From Bacteroidota bacterium (lineage in GTDB: Bacteria; Bacteroidota; Ignavibacteria; Ignavibacteriales; Ignavibacteriaceae): a DNA stretch of 33,630 nt. The translations under genes and the position numbers were made by a program. The stretch covers positions 1-33,630 of the forward strand of contig JAKIZM010000041.1 of NCBI GenBank assembly GCA_022708025.1, given 5' to 3'. Below the pieces are notes generated by a model. It did no database searches, was not told the origin of the DNA, and saw nothing but the letters and a program-made list of their open reading frames with translations. Positions 7,764 to 16,427 of the stretch are shown one piece after another (the stretch's first letter is position 1; every line of letters begins with the position of its first letter).

Positions 7764-10277
7764 ATGGCTTCAAATAAATCAATCAAACACAGAGAATTAA
7801 AACCTGAAGAATTACGCTGGAAATGCGATCCTGAAATATTTAAGTTCGAATCAACCGAAGACATTGATCCAATCGAAGGAATACTGGGTCAGGAACGTGC
7901 TCTGAAAGCAATCCGTATGGGTATAGATTTAAGAAGTCCGGGTTATAATATTTATATAGCCGGATTGTCGGGCTCAGGGAGAGCGACTACAATAAAACAA
8001 ATGCTGGAAAAAATAAGCAGCGATTGCCCAAGGCTTTATGATTATGCTTATATAAATAACTTTGTTGATCCCGATCAGCCCTTACTTTTAAAATTTCAAA
8101 AAGGACAGGCTAAAGAATTTAAGCAGGATCTTAACTCAGCTATCGAAGTATTGAAACAACGAATTCCTGTAGCGCTGGAAAGCGAATTATATCTTTCAAG
8201 AAGAAAAATTATTATTGATGAGTATAATCAAAAAGAACAGGAATTGTTAAACTCCTTTGATAAAGAACTCAGGGAAAAAGGTTTTTCATTAGGTCAGATA
8301 AGAGTTGGTGATCAGATAAGACCGGATATTGTGCCATTAATTGAAGGACAGCCTGTTCCGGTTTTTCAACTTGAAGACCTTATTAAACAGAATAAACTTT
8401 CCAAAGATGATGCACAGAAAATCATAAATGAATACGGAGAGCATCAACAGAAGCTTCAGATCATTTTCAAAAAAGGATTAAAGATAAGTCAGGAGTTTCA
8501 GGAAAAGCTGCAGCAATTAGAAAAAGAAAGTGCTGGGGTAATAGTACTTGGAATTTTTGAAGGGTTAAAGGAAAAATATAATTCCAATTTAATAGTAGAA
8601 CATCTAAATATTATTCAAAATAATGTACTTGATAATATCCAAATCTTTAAGGGAATCAAGCCTCAGGGCGATATTACTCAGGAAGGTCTGACGATTGATT
8701 ATTTTCGTGATTATGATCTGAATATAATTCTTGATAATTCACAAACTACTGAATGCCCGATAATTGTTGAAACTAATCCGACTTTCTCAAATCTTTTCGG
8801 AAATATAGAGCGCGTTAATGATGGCAGAGGTAATTGGTACAGTGACTTTACAAATATCAAAGCCGGTTCTCTTCTTAGGGCAAATGGAGGATATCTTGTT
8901 TTAAATGTTATGCATTTATTTGAAGAACCGGGTGTATGGAAAACTTTAAAAAGAGTTCTTACTTATAATAAACTTGAAATACGGGAATCGCCTTATCTTT
9001 TATCAATGGCTTCTACAACTTTAAAACCACAACCAATTGATATAGATACCAAGGTAATTTTAATCGGTAATCAATTAATTTATGCTTATCTGGCTGAGCG
9101 TGAATATGATTTCAAAAAAATGTTTAAAGTTAAAGCTGATTTTGATTATGAGATCGACCGTAAAAATAATATTCTAAACGAATATGCCAGAGTGATAAAA
9201 AAATTAATCAAACAAGAAAAACTTAAAGAGTTTGATAAATCAGCAATAGCACACCTGCTGGAAATAAGTGCAATAATCGCCGGAAGCCAAAATAAACTTT
9301 CATTACGCTTTTCTAAAATTGCTGATATTGCGCGTGAAGCAAGTTTCTGGGCAACAGATGATGGTTTTAATATTGTATCTGCTGCACACATAGAAAAAGC
9401 TTATCAACTTAGCCGCGAAAGACACGGAATGCTTGAAGATAAAGTAACTGAAATGTATGAAAATAAAACTATGCTTATTGATACTGATGGAGAAAGAGTC
9501 GGTCAAATAAACGGACTTGCAGTTTATAATGCTGATTTTTATTCTTTCGGCAGACCAACAAGAATTACAGCAACTGTTTCTTTGGGAAGCGGAAGTATAA
9601 TTAATGTTGAGCGCGAAGCAGGTATGAGCGGCAGACATTATAATAAAGGAGTATTAATAATTTCAGGATATTTTAAAGAAACATTCGGACAGGATCAGCC
9701 GTTGTCGTTTAATGCAAACCTTGTATTTGAACAATCTTACGGTATGGTTGATGGTGATAGTGCTTCCTGCACAGAAATATTTGCATTATTATCTACGCTA
9801 TCGGGTTTACCTATCAAACAATCAATAGCTGTAACAGGATCGCTTAATCAAAAAGGCGATGTTCAGCCAATCGGAGGAGTAAACGAAAAGATTGAAGGCT
9901 TCTATGATATTTGCAAACTTAACGGTTTAACCGGTGATCAGGGCGTTATAATTCCTGTTCAAAATATAAGTGATCTAATGCTTCGTGAAGATATTATTGA
10001 TGCGGTAAAAAAGAACAACTTTCATATTTATCCGATCTCAAGAGTCGAAGAAGGTATTGAAATTTTAACCGGTGTTAAAGCCGGAAGGAAATCCGATAGC
10101 GGATATGAAGAAGGAACAGTTTTTTATCTTGTTGAAAAAAAGATTATGGATTTGTTTGAAAAATCACGCGCTGTAAGAACAAGTAATAACGGAAAAGAAA
10201 AGAAGCGAGTATCTGAAAAACCAGTAAAAAGCAAAAAGAAAAAACCATCAATAAAACCCAAGAGAAGAATTAAATAA
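7764..10277 (+). CDS. Lon-related ATP-dependent protease (LonB/YcbZ type)
   Basis: This cytoplasmic AAA+ serine protease of MEROPS S16 has 837 residues. Residues 67-75 form a P-loop, GLSGSGRAT, in which Arg replaces the usual Lys; this is familiar from Lon-related AAA_32 proteins. A long helical, charged region (about 110-290) interrupts the ATPase. The protease domain has catalytic Ser666 (in GDSAS) and Lys709 (in GGVNEKIEGF), the Ser-Lys dyad of Lon. The C-terminal 30 or so residues are very lysine-rich, which could bind nucleic acid or be disordered. It lacks the canonical Lon N-terminal domain, so it is not LonA. It is first in an operon; its stop overlaps the pyruvate kinase start (TAATG). 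It probably handles damaged or regulatory proteins. Confidence 0.93.
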   Translation: MASNKSIKHRELKPEELRWKCDPEIFKFESTEDIDPIEGILGQERALKAIRMGIDLRSPGYNIYIAGLSGSGRATTIKQMLEKISSDCPRLYDYAYINNFVDPDQPLLLKFQKGQAKEFKQDLNSAIEVLKQRIPVALESELYLSRRKIIIDEYNQKEQELLNSFDKELREKGFSLGQIRVGDQIRPDIVPLIEGQPVPVFQLEDLIKQNKLSKDDAQKIINEYGEHQQKLQIIFKKGLKISQEFQEKLQQLEKESAGVIVLGIFEGLKEKYNSNLIVEHLNIIQNNVLDNIQIFKGIKPQGDITQEGLTIDYFRDYDLNIILDNSQTTECPIIVETNPTFSNLFGNIERVNDGRGNWYSDFTNIKAGSLLRANGGYLVLNVMHLFEEPGVWKTLKRVLTYNKLEIRESPYLLSMASTTLKPQPIDIDTKVILIGNQLIYAYLAEREYDFKKMFKVKADFDYEIDRKNNILNEYARVIKKLIKQEKLKEFDKSAIAHLLEISAIIAGSQNKLSLRFSKIADIAREASFWATDDGFNIVSAAHIEKAYQLSRERHGMLEDKVTEMYENKTMLIDTDGERVGQINGLAVYNADFYSFGRPTRITATVSLGSGSIINVEREAGMSGRHYNKGVLIISGYFKETFGQDQPLSFNANLVFEQSYGMVDGDSASCTEIFALLSTLSGLPIKQSIAVTGSLNQKGDVQPIGGVNEKIEGFYDICKLNGLTGDQGVIIPVQNISDLMLREDIIDAVKKNNFHIYPISRVEEGIEILTGVKAGRKSDSGYEEGTVFYLVEKKIMDLFEKSRAVRTSNNGKEKKRVSEKPVKSKKKKPSIKPKRRIK

Positions 10278-11713
10278 TGTTAGATGATACAAATCCCATT
10301 GCGAAAACAAAAATTCTTGTAACACTAGGACCAGCAACAAATAGTGCTGAATCTATCCGCTCACTTATACAAGCCGGTATTGATGGTGTTAGATTAAATC
10401 TATCACATAGTACAAATGATTTTTTAGAAAATATTTTTAAGTCTATCGACTCAGCTTGTACTTCCGAAAGATCACCACTTGCAATTTTAGTTGATCTTCA
10501 GGGTCCAAAAATTCGTATTGGCGAACTTGAAAAACCGAGTGTAGAACTACAAAATGGAAATTCAATTGAAATTACTATTGAAGATATTATCGGTAATGAA
10601 AAAATTATTTCAACATCTTACAAAGAGTTAGTGAGTGACGCAGAAGTTGGTAATGAAATTTTTATAAATGATGGGCTCATAAAACTGGTTATCAAATCAA
10701 AGACTAAGAAATCCGTAATTTGTGAAATTGTTAATGGCGGAATTCTGACATCTCATAAAGGAATGAATCTGCCCGGGATGAAATTATCAACACCATCAAT
10801 AACAAAAAAGGATTATGAAAATCTTGAGTTCCTTATTAAATATCGTATAGATTACATTGCTCTTTCATTCGTAAGGAGTGCAAACGATATTTTAGAATTA
10901 AAAGATTGGTTAGTAAAAAATGGAAAAAATATTCCGGTAATTGCAAAGATAGAAAAGAAAGAAGCAATTGATAATCTGACTGAAATAATTAAAGCTGCTG
11001 ATGGAATTATGATTGCCCGCGGTGATCTTGGTGTTGAGCTTCCGCCGCAGCAGGTTCCGGTTTTACAGAAATCAATTATAAAACAATGCAACGCTCTTGG
11101 TAAGCTGGTAATTACTGCAACTCAAATGCTGGAATCAATGATTAATTCACCTATACCAACTCGTGCAGAAGCGTCTGATGTTGCAAATGCGGTTTGGGAT
11201 GGAACTGACGTTGTAATGTTAAGCGGTGAAACTTCAATTGGAAATTTTCCGGTTAAAGCAGTTCAGATAATGAATGATATTGTTATGCAGGCTGAGCAGC
11301 ATATTGAAGATAAAATTATAAGAGATTTTGTTTCTCCTGATAATCTGCATGAAAAACTTTTTGACTCAATGGGTAAAGCTGTTGCAGATATCAGTAAACA
11401 AATTAATGCCCAGGCAATAGTTGTTTTTACATTTGAAGGAAGAACTGCAAGAATTATTTCGAAGTATAAACCTGATGCTAAAATAATTGCAATATCAAAT
11501 AGCTTTGATACTATGAATAATCTTTGTCTGAGATGGGGTGTTACATCTATCTATCGTGAACAAATAGATAAAGAGCATCTTGCAATAGATGCTGTAAAAG
11601 AGCTAATCCTTGAATCATATTTGGCTAAGAAAGGCGATCTGGTTATATTTACGGCAGGTGCACCTTATTCTGAAAAAAGCAGAGCAAACTGGCTAAGATT
11701 TGAAGTATTATAA
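10277..11713 (+). CDS. pyk: Pyruvate kinase
   Basis: It converts phosphoenolpyruvate and ADP to pyruvate and ATP, the last ATP-forming step of glycolysis. The N terminus reads TKILVTLGPAT and GVRLNLSHS (barrel start). The active-site stretch includes IAKIEKKEA, MIARGDLGVE and TATQMLESM, followed by PTRAEASDVANAV and the LSGETSIG motif. The C-terminal domain is complete. The length of 478 is normal. The ATG overlaps the stop of the Lon-related gene by one base, so translation is probably coupled. I see no extra C-terminal PEP-utilisation-type domain. Confidence 0.96.
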   Translation: MLDDTNPIAKTKILVTLGPATNSAESIRSLIQAGIDGVRLNLSHSTNDFLENIFKSIDSACTSERSPLAILVDLQGPKIRIGELEKPSVELQNGNSIEITIEDIIGNEKIISTSYKELVSDAEVGNEIFINDGLIKLVIKSKTKKSVICEIVNGGILTSHKGMNLPGMKLSTPSITKKDYENLEFLIKYRIDYIALSFVRSANDILELKDWLVKNGKNIPVIAKIEKKEAIDNLTEIIKAADGIMIARGDLGVELPPQQVPVLQKSIIKQCNALGKLVITATQMLESMINSPIPTRAEASDVANAVWDGTDVVMLSGETSIGNFPVKAVQIMNDIVMQAEQHIEDKIIRDFVSPDNLHEKLFDSMGKAVADISKQINAQAIVVFTFEGRTARIISKYKPDAKIIAISNSFDTMNNLCLRWGVTSIYREQIDKEHLAIDAVKELILESYLAKKGDLVIFTAGAPYSEKSRANWLRFEVL

Positions 11714-11714
11714 A

Positions 11715-12737
11715 ATGAGAACTCAGGAATTAAAAGAAGCGTTATGGTGGAAAGAAAACAAGAACAATAAACTGCTGTGTACACTTTGTCCGCGTTATTG
11801 TGAAATAGGTCCCGGACAAGCCGGATTTTGTTATATAAGACAAAATATAAACGGAAAGCTTTATACAATAGGTTACGGCAGACCAACCGGTTTCGGGATT
11901 GATCCAATAGAAAAGAAACCATTAAATCATTTTTACCCGGGCACTAAAATTTTAAGTTTTGGTACTGCAGGATGTAATCTCGGTTGTAAGTTTTGTCAAA
12001 ACTGGACAACAACTAAAGCAAAACTTGATGATTCAAATTCAATTATTGCTTTACCCGAAGATGTTGTTTTGCTGGCAAAAAGATACGGAACTCCATCTAT
12101 TGCTTATACATATAATGATCCGACAATTTTTGGCGAATATGTAATTGATGTAGCTAAGCTTGCAAAACAGGAAAATATAAAATCTGTTATGGTTACCGCT
12201 GGTTATATAGATAAAGAAGCAAGAAAGGATATCTATAAATATATTGATGCTGCAAATGTTGACCTGAAAGCATTTACAGAAGAATTTTATTTTAAAAACA
12301 CTTATTCACATATAAATTATGTGCTTGATACTCTTGTGTGGATTAAAAACGAAACTGATGTTTGGCTTGAGATAACAACACTTTTAATTCCCGGCGAAAA
12401 TGATTCAGAAGATGAGATCAAAAAGGAATGTGATTGGATATTAAAAAACCTTGGTGATGAAGTGCCGATACATTTTACTGCATTCCATCCGGATTTTAAA
12501 ATGAGAGATAAAAATTCAACTTCTCATTCTACTTTAGCTAAAGCTAAAAATATTGCGGTATCATCAGGAATTAAATTTGTTTATCTGGGTAATGTCCACG
12601 ATTCTAAAAATCAATCAACATATTGTAAAAATTGCAACTCACTTTTAATTGAAAGAAACTGGCATCAGGTTAGTTTGGTAAATCTTAAAGGTAATAAATG
12701 TAAAATTTGTGGAACCAAATTAGCCGGAGAATTTTAA
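11715..12737 (+). CDS. amrS: AmmeMemoRadiSam-system radical SAM enzyme (AmrS-like)
   Basis: This 340-residue radical SAM protein has its 4Fe-4S site at C87, C91 and C94 (CNLGCKFC). The preceding stretch LCTLCPRYCEIGPGQAGFC adds four conserved cysteines and is characteristic of the AmrS / PflA-like group. The C terminus has two more CxxC pairs, suggesting an additional metal site. The family is usually associated with AMMECR1 and Memo proteins, whose joint role is unclear; neither is encoded here. A TTG at 11700 would overlap the pyruvate kinase gene. I prefer the ATG at 11715, one base after that stop. It is third in the Lon-pyk operon. Its substrate is unknown. Confidence 0.88.
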   Translation: MRTQELKEALWWKENKNNKLLCTLCPRYCEIGPGQAGFCYIRQNINGKLYTIGYGRPTGFGIDPIEKKPLNHFYPGTKILSFGTAGCNLGCKFCQNWTTTKAKLDDSNSIIALPEDVVLLAKRYGTPSIAYTYNDPTIFGEYVIDVAKLAKQENIKSVMVTAGYIDKEARKDIYKYIDAANVDLKAFTEEFYFKNTYSHINYVLDTLVWIKNETDVWLEITTLLIPGENDSEDEIKKECDWILKNLGDEVPIHFTAFHPDFKMRDKNSTSHSTLAKAKNIAVSSGIKFVYLGNVHDSKNQSTYCKNCNSLLIERNWHQVSLVNLKGNKCKICGTKLAGEF

Positions 12738-12755
12738 AAACTTTGTAGGACTAAA

Positions 12756-13529
12756 ATGAAAAATCTTGAAGGCAAAATAGTATTTATAACCGGTGCTTCA
12801 TCAGGTATTGGTAAATCCTGTGCAACAGAATTTGCTAAGCTCAAAGCTAATTTAATTTTAACTGCCCGCAGAGAAGATCGGTTAAAAGATCTTGCAAAAG
12901 AACTTGAGCAGAATTATAAAATAAAGACTCTTTGCCTGAAGCTTGATGTAAGAAAGTTCGAAGATGTTGAGAGTTTGTATAATAATCTTTCAGAAGACTG
13001 GAAAAAAGTTGATATACTGGTTAACAATGCCGGATTAGCCAGAGGCTTAGATAAATTTTACGCGGGCAAACTTTCTGATTGGAACGAGATGATAGACACA
13101 AACATCAAGGGATTGCTAAATGTATCAAGAGTTGTTGTTCCTCAAATGGTGGAAAGACAAACAGGACATATAATAAACATTGGATCAACAGCTGGACATG
13201 AAACTTATACTTTCGGAAATGTTTATTCAGCTACAAAATTTGCTGTTAAAGCTTTATCACAATCTTTCAGATTGGATGTTTTAGACAAAAGTATTAAAGT
13301 AAGCAGTGTAGATCCGGGAATGGTTTATACCGAATTCAGTAAAGTAAGATTTAGTGGTGATATTGAAAGAGCTGATAATGTATATAAAGGTATTACACCG
13401 CTTTCTCCGGACGATGTAGCAGAAGCCGTATTGTTTTGTGCTACAAGACCAGATAATGTAAACATTAATGAAATAATCTTAACACCTGTTCAACAGGCAT
13501 CTTCATCTCAGGTGTACAGAAAAAATTAA
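12756..13529 (+). CDS. SDR family NAD(P)-dependent oxidoreductase (YdfG-like)
   Basis: This 257-residue classical short-chain dehydrogenase has the Rossmann glycine motif TGASSGIG near residue 13, then the NNAG motif and the active-site pair YSATK. An Arg-rich TARREDRL after beta-2 indicates preference for NADP(H). The overall sequence resembles YdfG, which oxidises L-allo-threonine, serine and 3-hydroxy acids, but the substrate is not fixed by sequence. It begins 18 bases after amrS with an AGGA ribosome site and is the last gene of the Lon-pyk-amrS operon. The stop is only seven bases from the stop of the convergent YciO-type gene, with no clear terminator between them. Confidence 0.9.
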   Translation: MKNLEGKIVFITGASSGIGKSCATEFAKLKANLILTARREDRLKDLAKELEQNYKIKTLCLKLDVRKFEDVESLYNNLSEDWKKVDILVNNAGLARGLDKFYAGKLSDWNEMIDTNIKGLLNVSRVVVPQMVERQTGHIINIGSTAGHETYTFGNVYSATKFAVKALSQSFRLDVLDKSIKVSSVDPGMVYTEFSKVRFSGDIERADNVYKGITPLSPDDVAEAVLFCATRPDNVNINEIILTPVQQASSSQVYRKN

Positions 13530-13536
13530 CAAAAAA

Positions 13537-14148
13537 TTATCTGAATAAGCTAACGTCACCAGCGCCTTCTCTTATAATCTCCGGCTCATCACCGCTGAGA
13601 TCTATAACGCTTGATGGTTCAAATCCCGTATTCTCTGAAGCAAGCATTAAATCTACTCTTGCGTAAAAGATATTTTTTATTTCTAACGGATCAAACAATG
13701 GATCACCAAGCCTTGTAGTAGCGCTTGTACTGATAATCGGATTACCTAATTCTTTAACTATCTGAAGTGTAACATTATGTTTTGGAACTCTTATTCCAAC
13801 TGTTTTTCGTTTACTTAAAAATATTTTAGGAATCACTTTTGCAGCGGGCAGAATAAAAGTATAAGGACCCGGTAAAAGGTGTTTCATTGTCCGATAAGCA
13901 TAATCCGAAACTTTTGCATATTTCGAAATATCTTTAAGATCGGAACAAATAAAGCTGAACAGCTTGGAATCTGTTTCACCTTTAATTGATAAAATTTGTT
14001 CTATTCCATCATGGTTAAATAAATCACATCCCAAACCATAATAAGTATCGGTTGGGAAGATTATAATTCCTCCTCTTTTAAGAACCTCTACTGATTTATT
14101 AATAAATCTGATCTGAGGATTTTTCGGGTGAAGCTCAAAATATTCCAT
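13537..14148 (-). CDS. yciO: YrdC-fold protein of the YciO subfamily
   Basis: This 203-residue protein has the YrdC/Sua5 fold, whose best known member TsaC makes threonylcarbamoyl-AMP for the tRNA t6A modification. The N terminus has FPTDTYYGLGCDL. However, overall it matches YciO better: GPYTFIL, KRKTVGIRVP and the C-terminal EIIREGAGDV are YciO-like. Two TsaC motifs look altered: the KxR motif reads KGE and the SxN motif reads SAT. Activity in t6A synthesis is therefore doubtful, and a separate TsaC or Sua5 may exist elsewhere. It is monocistronic, convergent with the SDR gene. Confidence 0.85.
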   Translation of the reverse strand: MEYFELHPKNPQIRFINKSVEVLKRGGIIIFPTDTYYGLGCDLFNHDGIEQILSIKGETDSKLFSFICSDLKDISKYAKVSDYAYRTMKHLLPGPYTFILPAAKVIPKIFLSKRKTVGIRVPKHNVTLQIVKELGNPIISTSATTRLGDPLFDPLEIKNIFYARVDLMLASENTGFEPSSVIDLSGDEPEIIREGAGDVSLFR

Positions 14149-14469
14149 AATTCAATTAGATTTTAAGGGTTGTTATAAGAGAATTCTGAAAAAAAACACT
14201 ATGTTTAGTTTTATTATTATTTACTTGGGAATTTACAAAATAATCAATGATTTCTGCTCACATAGGAATAATAAATTAAACTTTTCAGAAGTTCTGATAA
14301 TTTACTACTAAAATAGACTTCTGTAGATTAAAATCAAGAAGAAAATAAGGATTTTTCAAAAAACTGACAGAAATTAAAATAAAATTGTACTATGAATTTT
14401 AGTTTTTTAGTATGATTTTTATATATTTACGGTTCTAAAATTGAAAAGAATAAATAAGGAGTTTAGGAA
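14149..14469. other. AT-rich intergenic region before rpmB
   Basis: No gene is visible on either strand. The region must hold the start of the YciO-type transcript and the rpmB promoter. TATATTTA at 14422-14429 resembles a -7 box, 40 bases before the rpmB ATG, but no matching -33 element is seen. A 13-bp palindrome with a one-base centre, TCAGAAGTTCTGA, lies at 14285-14297 and could be an operator. AAGGAG is present just before rpmB. Confidence 0.45.
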
Positions 14470-14709
14470 ATGGCTAGAAGATGCCAGGTAACAGGTGTTT
14501 GTCCGGCTACCGGAAATCAAATATCACACGCACATAATAAAACTAAAACAAGATTTTTACCAAATCTACAGAAAAAGCGAATCTGGGTTCAGGAATTGAA
14601 TAGATATGTTACTATTAAATTATCTGCTAATGCTATAAAGACTATCAATAAAAAAGGTACTGCTCATATAGCTAAAATGGTTACTGAAAAGAAAATAAAA
14701 GCCAGATAG
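14470..14709 (+). CDS. rpmB: Ribosomal protein bL28
   Basis: This 79-residue basic protein of the large ribosomal subunit begins MARRCQVTGVCPATGNQISH, a standard bL28 opening, and has the HNKTKTRF and NLQKKRIW motifs. The length is typical. A strong AAGGAG precedes the ATG. It is alone, not paired with rpmG here, and is followed at once by a strong hairpin terminator shared with the convergent rplI operon. Confidence 0.97.
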   Translation: MARRCQVTGVCPATGNQISHAHNKTKTRFLPNLQKKRIWVQELNRYVTIKLSANAIKTINKKGTAHIAKMVTEKKIKAR

Positions 14710-14730
14710 TTCTGATCTTATTTAAAAAGC

Positions 14731-14760
14731 AAATGGGAATCCAATCGGATTCCCATTTTT
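14731..14760. terminator. Strong bidirectional terminator between rpmB and rplI
   Basis: A perfect 12-bp stem (14731-14742 with 14747-14758) with a 4-nt loop is followed by T residues on the plus strand. On the minus strand it is followed by a T-rich stretch (about 14722-14728). It lies between the stops of rpmB (14709) and rplI (14780). Confidence 0.92.
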
Positions 14761-14779
14761 AATTTTAAACAGTCATAAA

Positions 14780-15223
14780 TTATTCGCGCACAACCCAAAC
14801 CTTAATCTTAGCGCTAACATTCGGATGAAGTTTCAGACTAACACCATAAATACCAAGCGCTTTAATAGGTTCTTCAATCTCTATTTTTCTCTTATCAATA
14901 TTATGACCTTTTTCAGTAAGTGCATCAGCAATCATTTGAGTAGTAACAGTACCAAAAATCTTATCTTCTTCGCCAACCTGAACAGGTATAGTAATAGAAA
15001 CAGGTTCAAGTTTAGCAGCAAGTTCTTCGGCAGCCTTTAATTCCTGCTGATAACGTTTTTCTACAGTTTTTTTCTCTTCTTCGAGTGCTTTAATATTTCC
15101 TTTTAAGGCAGCATAAGCAATACCTCTTGGAAAAAGGAAATTTCTAGCATAACCGCCTTTAACATCAACAATCTCTCCGATTTTACCCAGGTTCTCGAAG
15201 TCTTGTCTTAAAATAACTTTCAT
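14780..15223 (-). CDS. rplI: Ribosomal protein bL9
   Basis: This 147-residue protein binds 23S rRNA at the base of the L1 stalk. The N-terminal domain reads MKVILRQDFENLGKIGEIVDV, then GYARNFLFPRG, the family signature. A long central helix rich in Glu and Lys (about 45-75) and the C-terminal domain (about 76-147) follow, at normal length. It is last in the rpsF-ssb-rpsR-rplI operon, 23 bases after rpsR, with GGAG before the ATG. The bidirectional terminator follows. Confidence 0.97.
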   Translation of the reverse strand: MKVILRQDFENLGKIGEIVDVKGGYARNFLFPRGIAYAALKGNIKALEEEKKTVEKRYQQELKAAEELAAKLEPVSITIPVQVGEEDKIFGTVTTQMIADALTEKGHNIDKRKIEIEEPIKALGIYGVSLKLHPNVSAKIKVWVVRE

Positions 15224-15246
15224 TGTTTTTACTCCAACTTTTTAAA

Positions 15247-15477
15247 CTATCTGACAGTATCAGAAACGTAGGGCAATAACGCCATATGTCTTGCACGTTT
15301 AATTGCAATTGCAAGTTCACGTTGATACTTAGAGCTGGTACCGGTTATTCTTTTAGGAATAATCTTACCCTGCTCTGTAATAAATTTCTGCAACAGTTTT
15401 ACATCCTTGTAATCAATATACTTGATTCCGCTTTGAGTAAACCTGCAGACTTTTTTAGTTTTAATTTCTTTCTTCAT
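15247..15477 (-). CDS. rpsR: Ribosomal protein bS18
   Basis: This 76-residue small-subunit protein forms a dimer with bS6 on the central domain of 16S rRNA. It contains the typical [14 protein letters not shown] and [21 protein letters not shown] stretches. A GTG at 15483 is possible, but the ATG at 15477 has AGGTAG at a proper distance and gives the usual N terminus. The start lies inside the end of ssb, overlapping it by 17 bases in another frame. Confidence 0.95.
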   Translation of the reverse strand: MKKEIKTKKVCRFTQSGIKYIDYKDVKLLQKFITEQGKIIPKRITGTSSKYQRELAIAIKRARHMALLPYVSDTVR

Positions 15478-15967
15478 TTTCACTACCTGTTTGTTTAATT
15501 AAACTTGATTCTTCTTCAGATAAAAATTTATCAAAAGAATCTTCAGTATAGTCGATAGTATCATCAACAGCTATACTTGGTTCATCATCTTCAATTATAT
15601 CATTTTCTTCAGAACCAATTAATCTTTTATTTAAAAACTGAATTCTTCTGGCTTTGATTTCAACAATACTTCTGTTATGTCCATCATCAGATTTCCAACT
15701 TCTGCTTTGTAACTCACCATCAACCAGAACTGCAGAACCTTTTCTTAATCTGTCTCTGCAGCTTTCAGCAAGTTTATTCCAGGCAACAACACCGATGTAA
15801 CAAACATCTTCCTGCCATTGATTAGAGCTATCTTTGAACTTTCTATTAGAAGCAATTGAAAAATTTACAACAGGAGTTCTATTAGTAGTTTCTCTAAAAA
15901 CAGGATCCTTTGTAAGATTACCAGCCACAATCACATAATTAATTTCCGGCATTTTCAAATCAGCCAT
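15461..15967 (-). CDS. ssb: Single-stranded DNA-binding protein
   Basis: This 168-residue protein has an N-terminal OB fold (about 8-115) with the usual [16 protein letters not shown] and WNKLAESC segments. It coats single-stranded DNA in replication and repair. The tail (about 116-168) is acidic, as normal, but it ends in SENEERN and lacks the hydrophobic DDDIPF-like tip that recruits partner proteins. Its last codons overlap rpsR and contain the rpsR ribosome binding site, which may limit the tail sequence. It has GGAGG before its ATG and lies 31 bases after rpsF. Placement between rpsF and rpsR is conserved in many bacteria. Confidence 0.95.
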   Translation of the reverse strand: MADLKMPEINYVIVAGNLTKDPVFRETTNRTPVVNFSIASNRKFKDSSNQWQEDVCYIGVVAWNKLAESCRDRLRKGSAVLVDGELQSRSWKSDDGHNRSIVEIKARRIQFLNKRLIGSEENDIIEDDEPSIAVDDTIDYTEDSFDKFLSEEESSLIKQTGSENEERN

Positions 15968-15998
15968 TTGTAAACCTCCAAACTAAATCAATTTATTG

Positions 15999-16421
15999 TT
16001 AGTTATCATTTTCTTCATTTTCAACATCCAATTCTTCTGAAGCAATCGGAGCTTCCACTATTTCAGATGTTATGTCTTCTTTTAAAGTAGCTGAAAGAGT
16101 TTTGTTTTTTTCCAGCTGTTCTATCGCATCATTACTAAGATTTAATGTAAGATGTCTTAGTATTTGCTCATCTAATAAATAAATTCTTTCGAGCTTTGCA
16201 ACCATATCTCTCGGAGCATCAAATCTGTAAATAGCATAATATCCTATTTTGCTTTTTGCTACCGGATATGCAAGGCGTTTTCTACCCCAATTTTCAATTT
16301 CACGGATAGTTCCGCCATTAGAAATGATGAAATCTTTAATTTTGGTAAGAATTGCATCGATTTGCTGATCATCTAATGCAGCATTAATAAGAATGGCGCT
16401 TTCGTACACACCTGTTCTCAT
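15999..16421 (-). CDS. rpsF: Ribosomal protein bS6 with acidic tail
   Basis: This 140-residue protein pairs with bS18 on the small subunit. Residues 1-100 form the conserved domain (YESAILINAAL, then WGRKRLAYPVAKSKIGYYAIYRF). About 40 residues beyond it are acidic and probably disordered (ending VENEENDN), a tail found in many bS6 proteins. The ribosome binding site is exceptional: GGGAGGTGAT, close to a full complement of the 16S 3' end, six bases before the ATG. First gene of the rpsF-ssb-rpsR-rplI set, 94 bases after hppA. Confidence 0.96.
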   Translation of the reverse strand: MRTGVYESAILINAALDDQQIDAILTKIKDFIISNGGTIREIENWGRKRLAYPVAKSKIGYYAIYRFDAPRDMVAKLERIYLLDEQILRHLTLNLSNDAIEQLEKNKTLSATLKEDITSEIVEAPIASEELDVENEENDN

Positions 16422-16427
16422 CTGTAA

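Noticed and set aside
9303..9638. 111-codon minus-strand open frame inside the Lon-related gene
   Set aside because: It overlaps the conserved protease coding sequence on the other strand and is a shadow frame.
11700..11714. TTG start for the AmrS-like gene
   Set aside because: It overlaps pyruvate kinase and adds five residues without a ribosome site; the ATG at 11715 is simpler.
15478..15483. GTG start for rpsR
   Set aside because: The ATG at 15477 has better spacing from AGGTAG and gives the usual bS18 N terminus.
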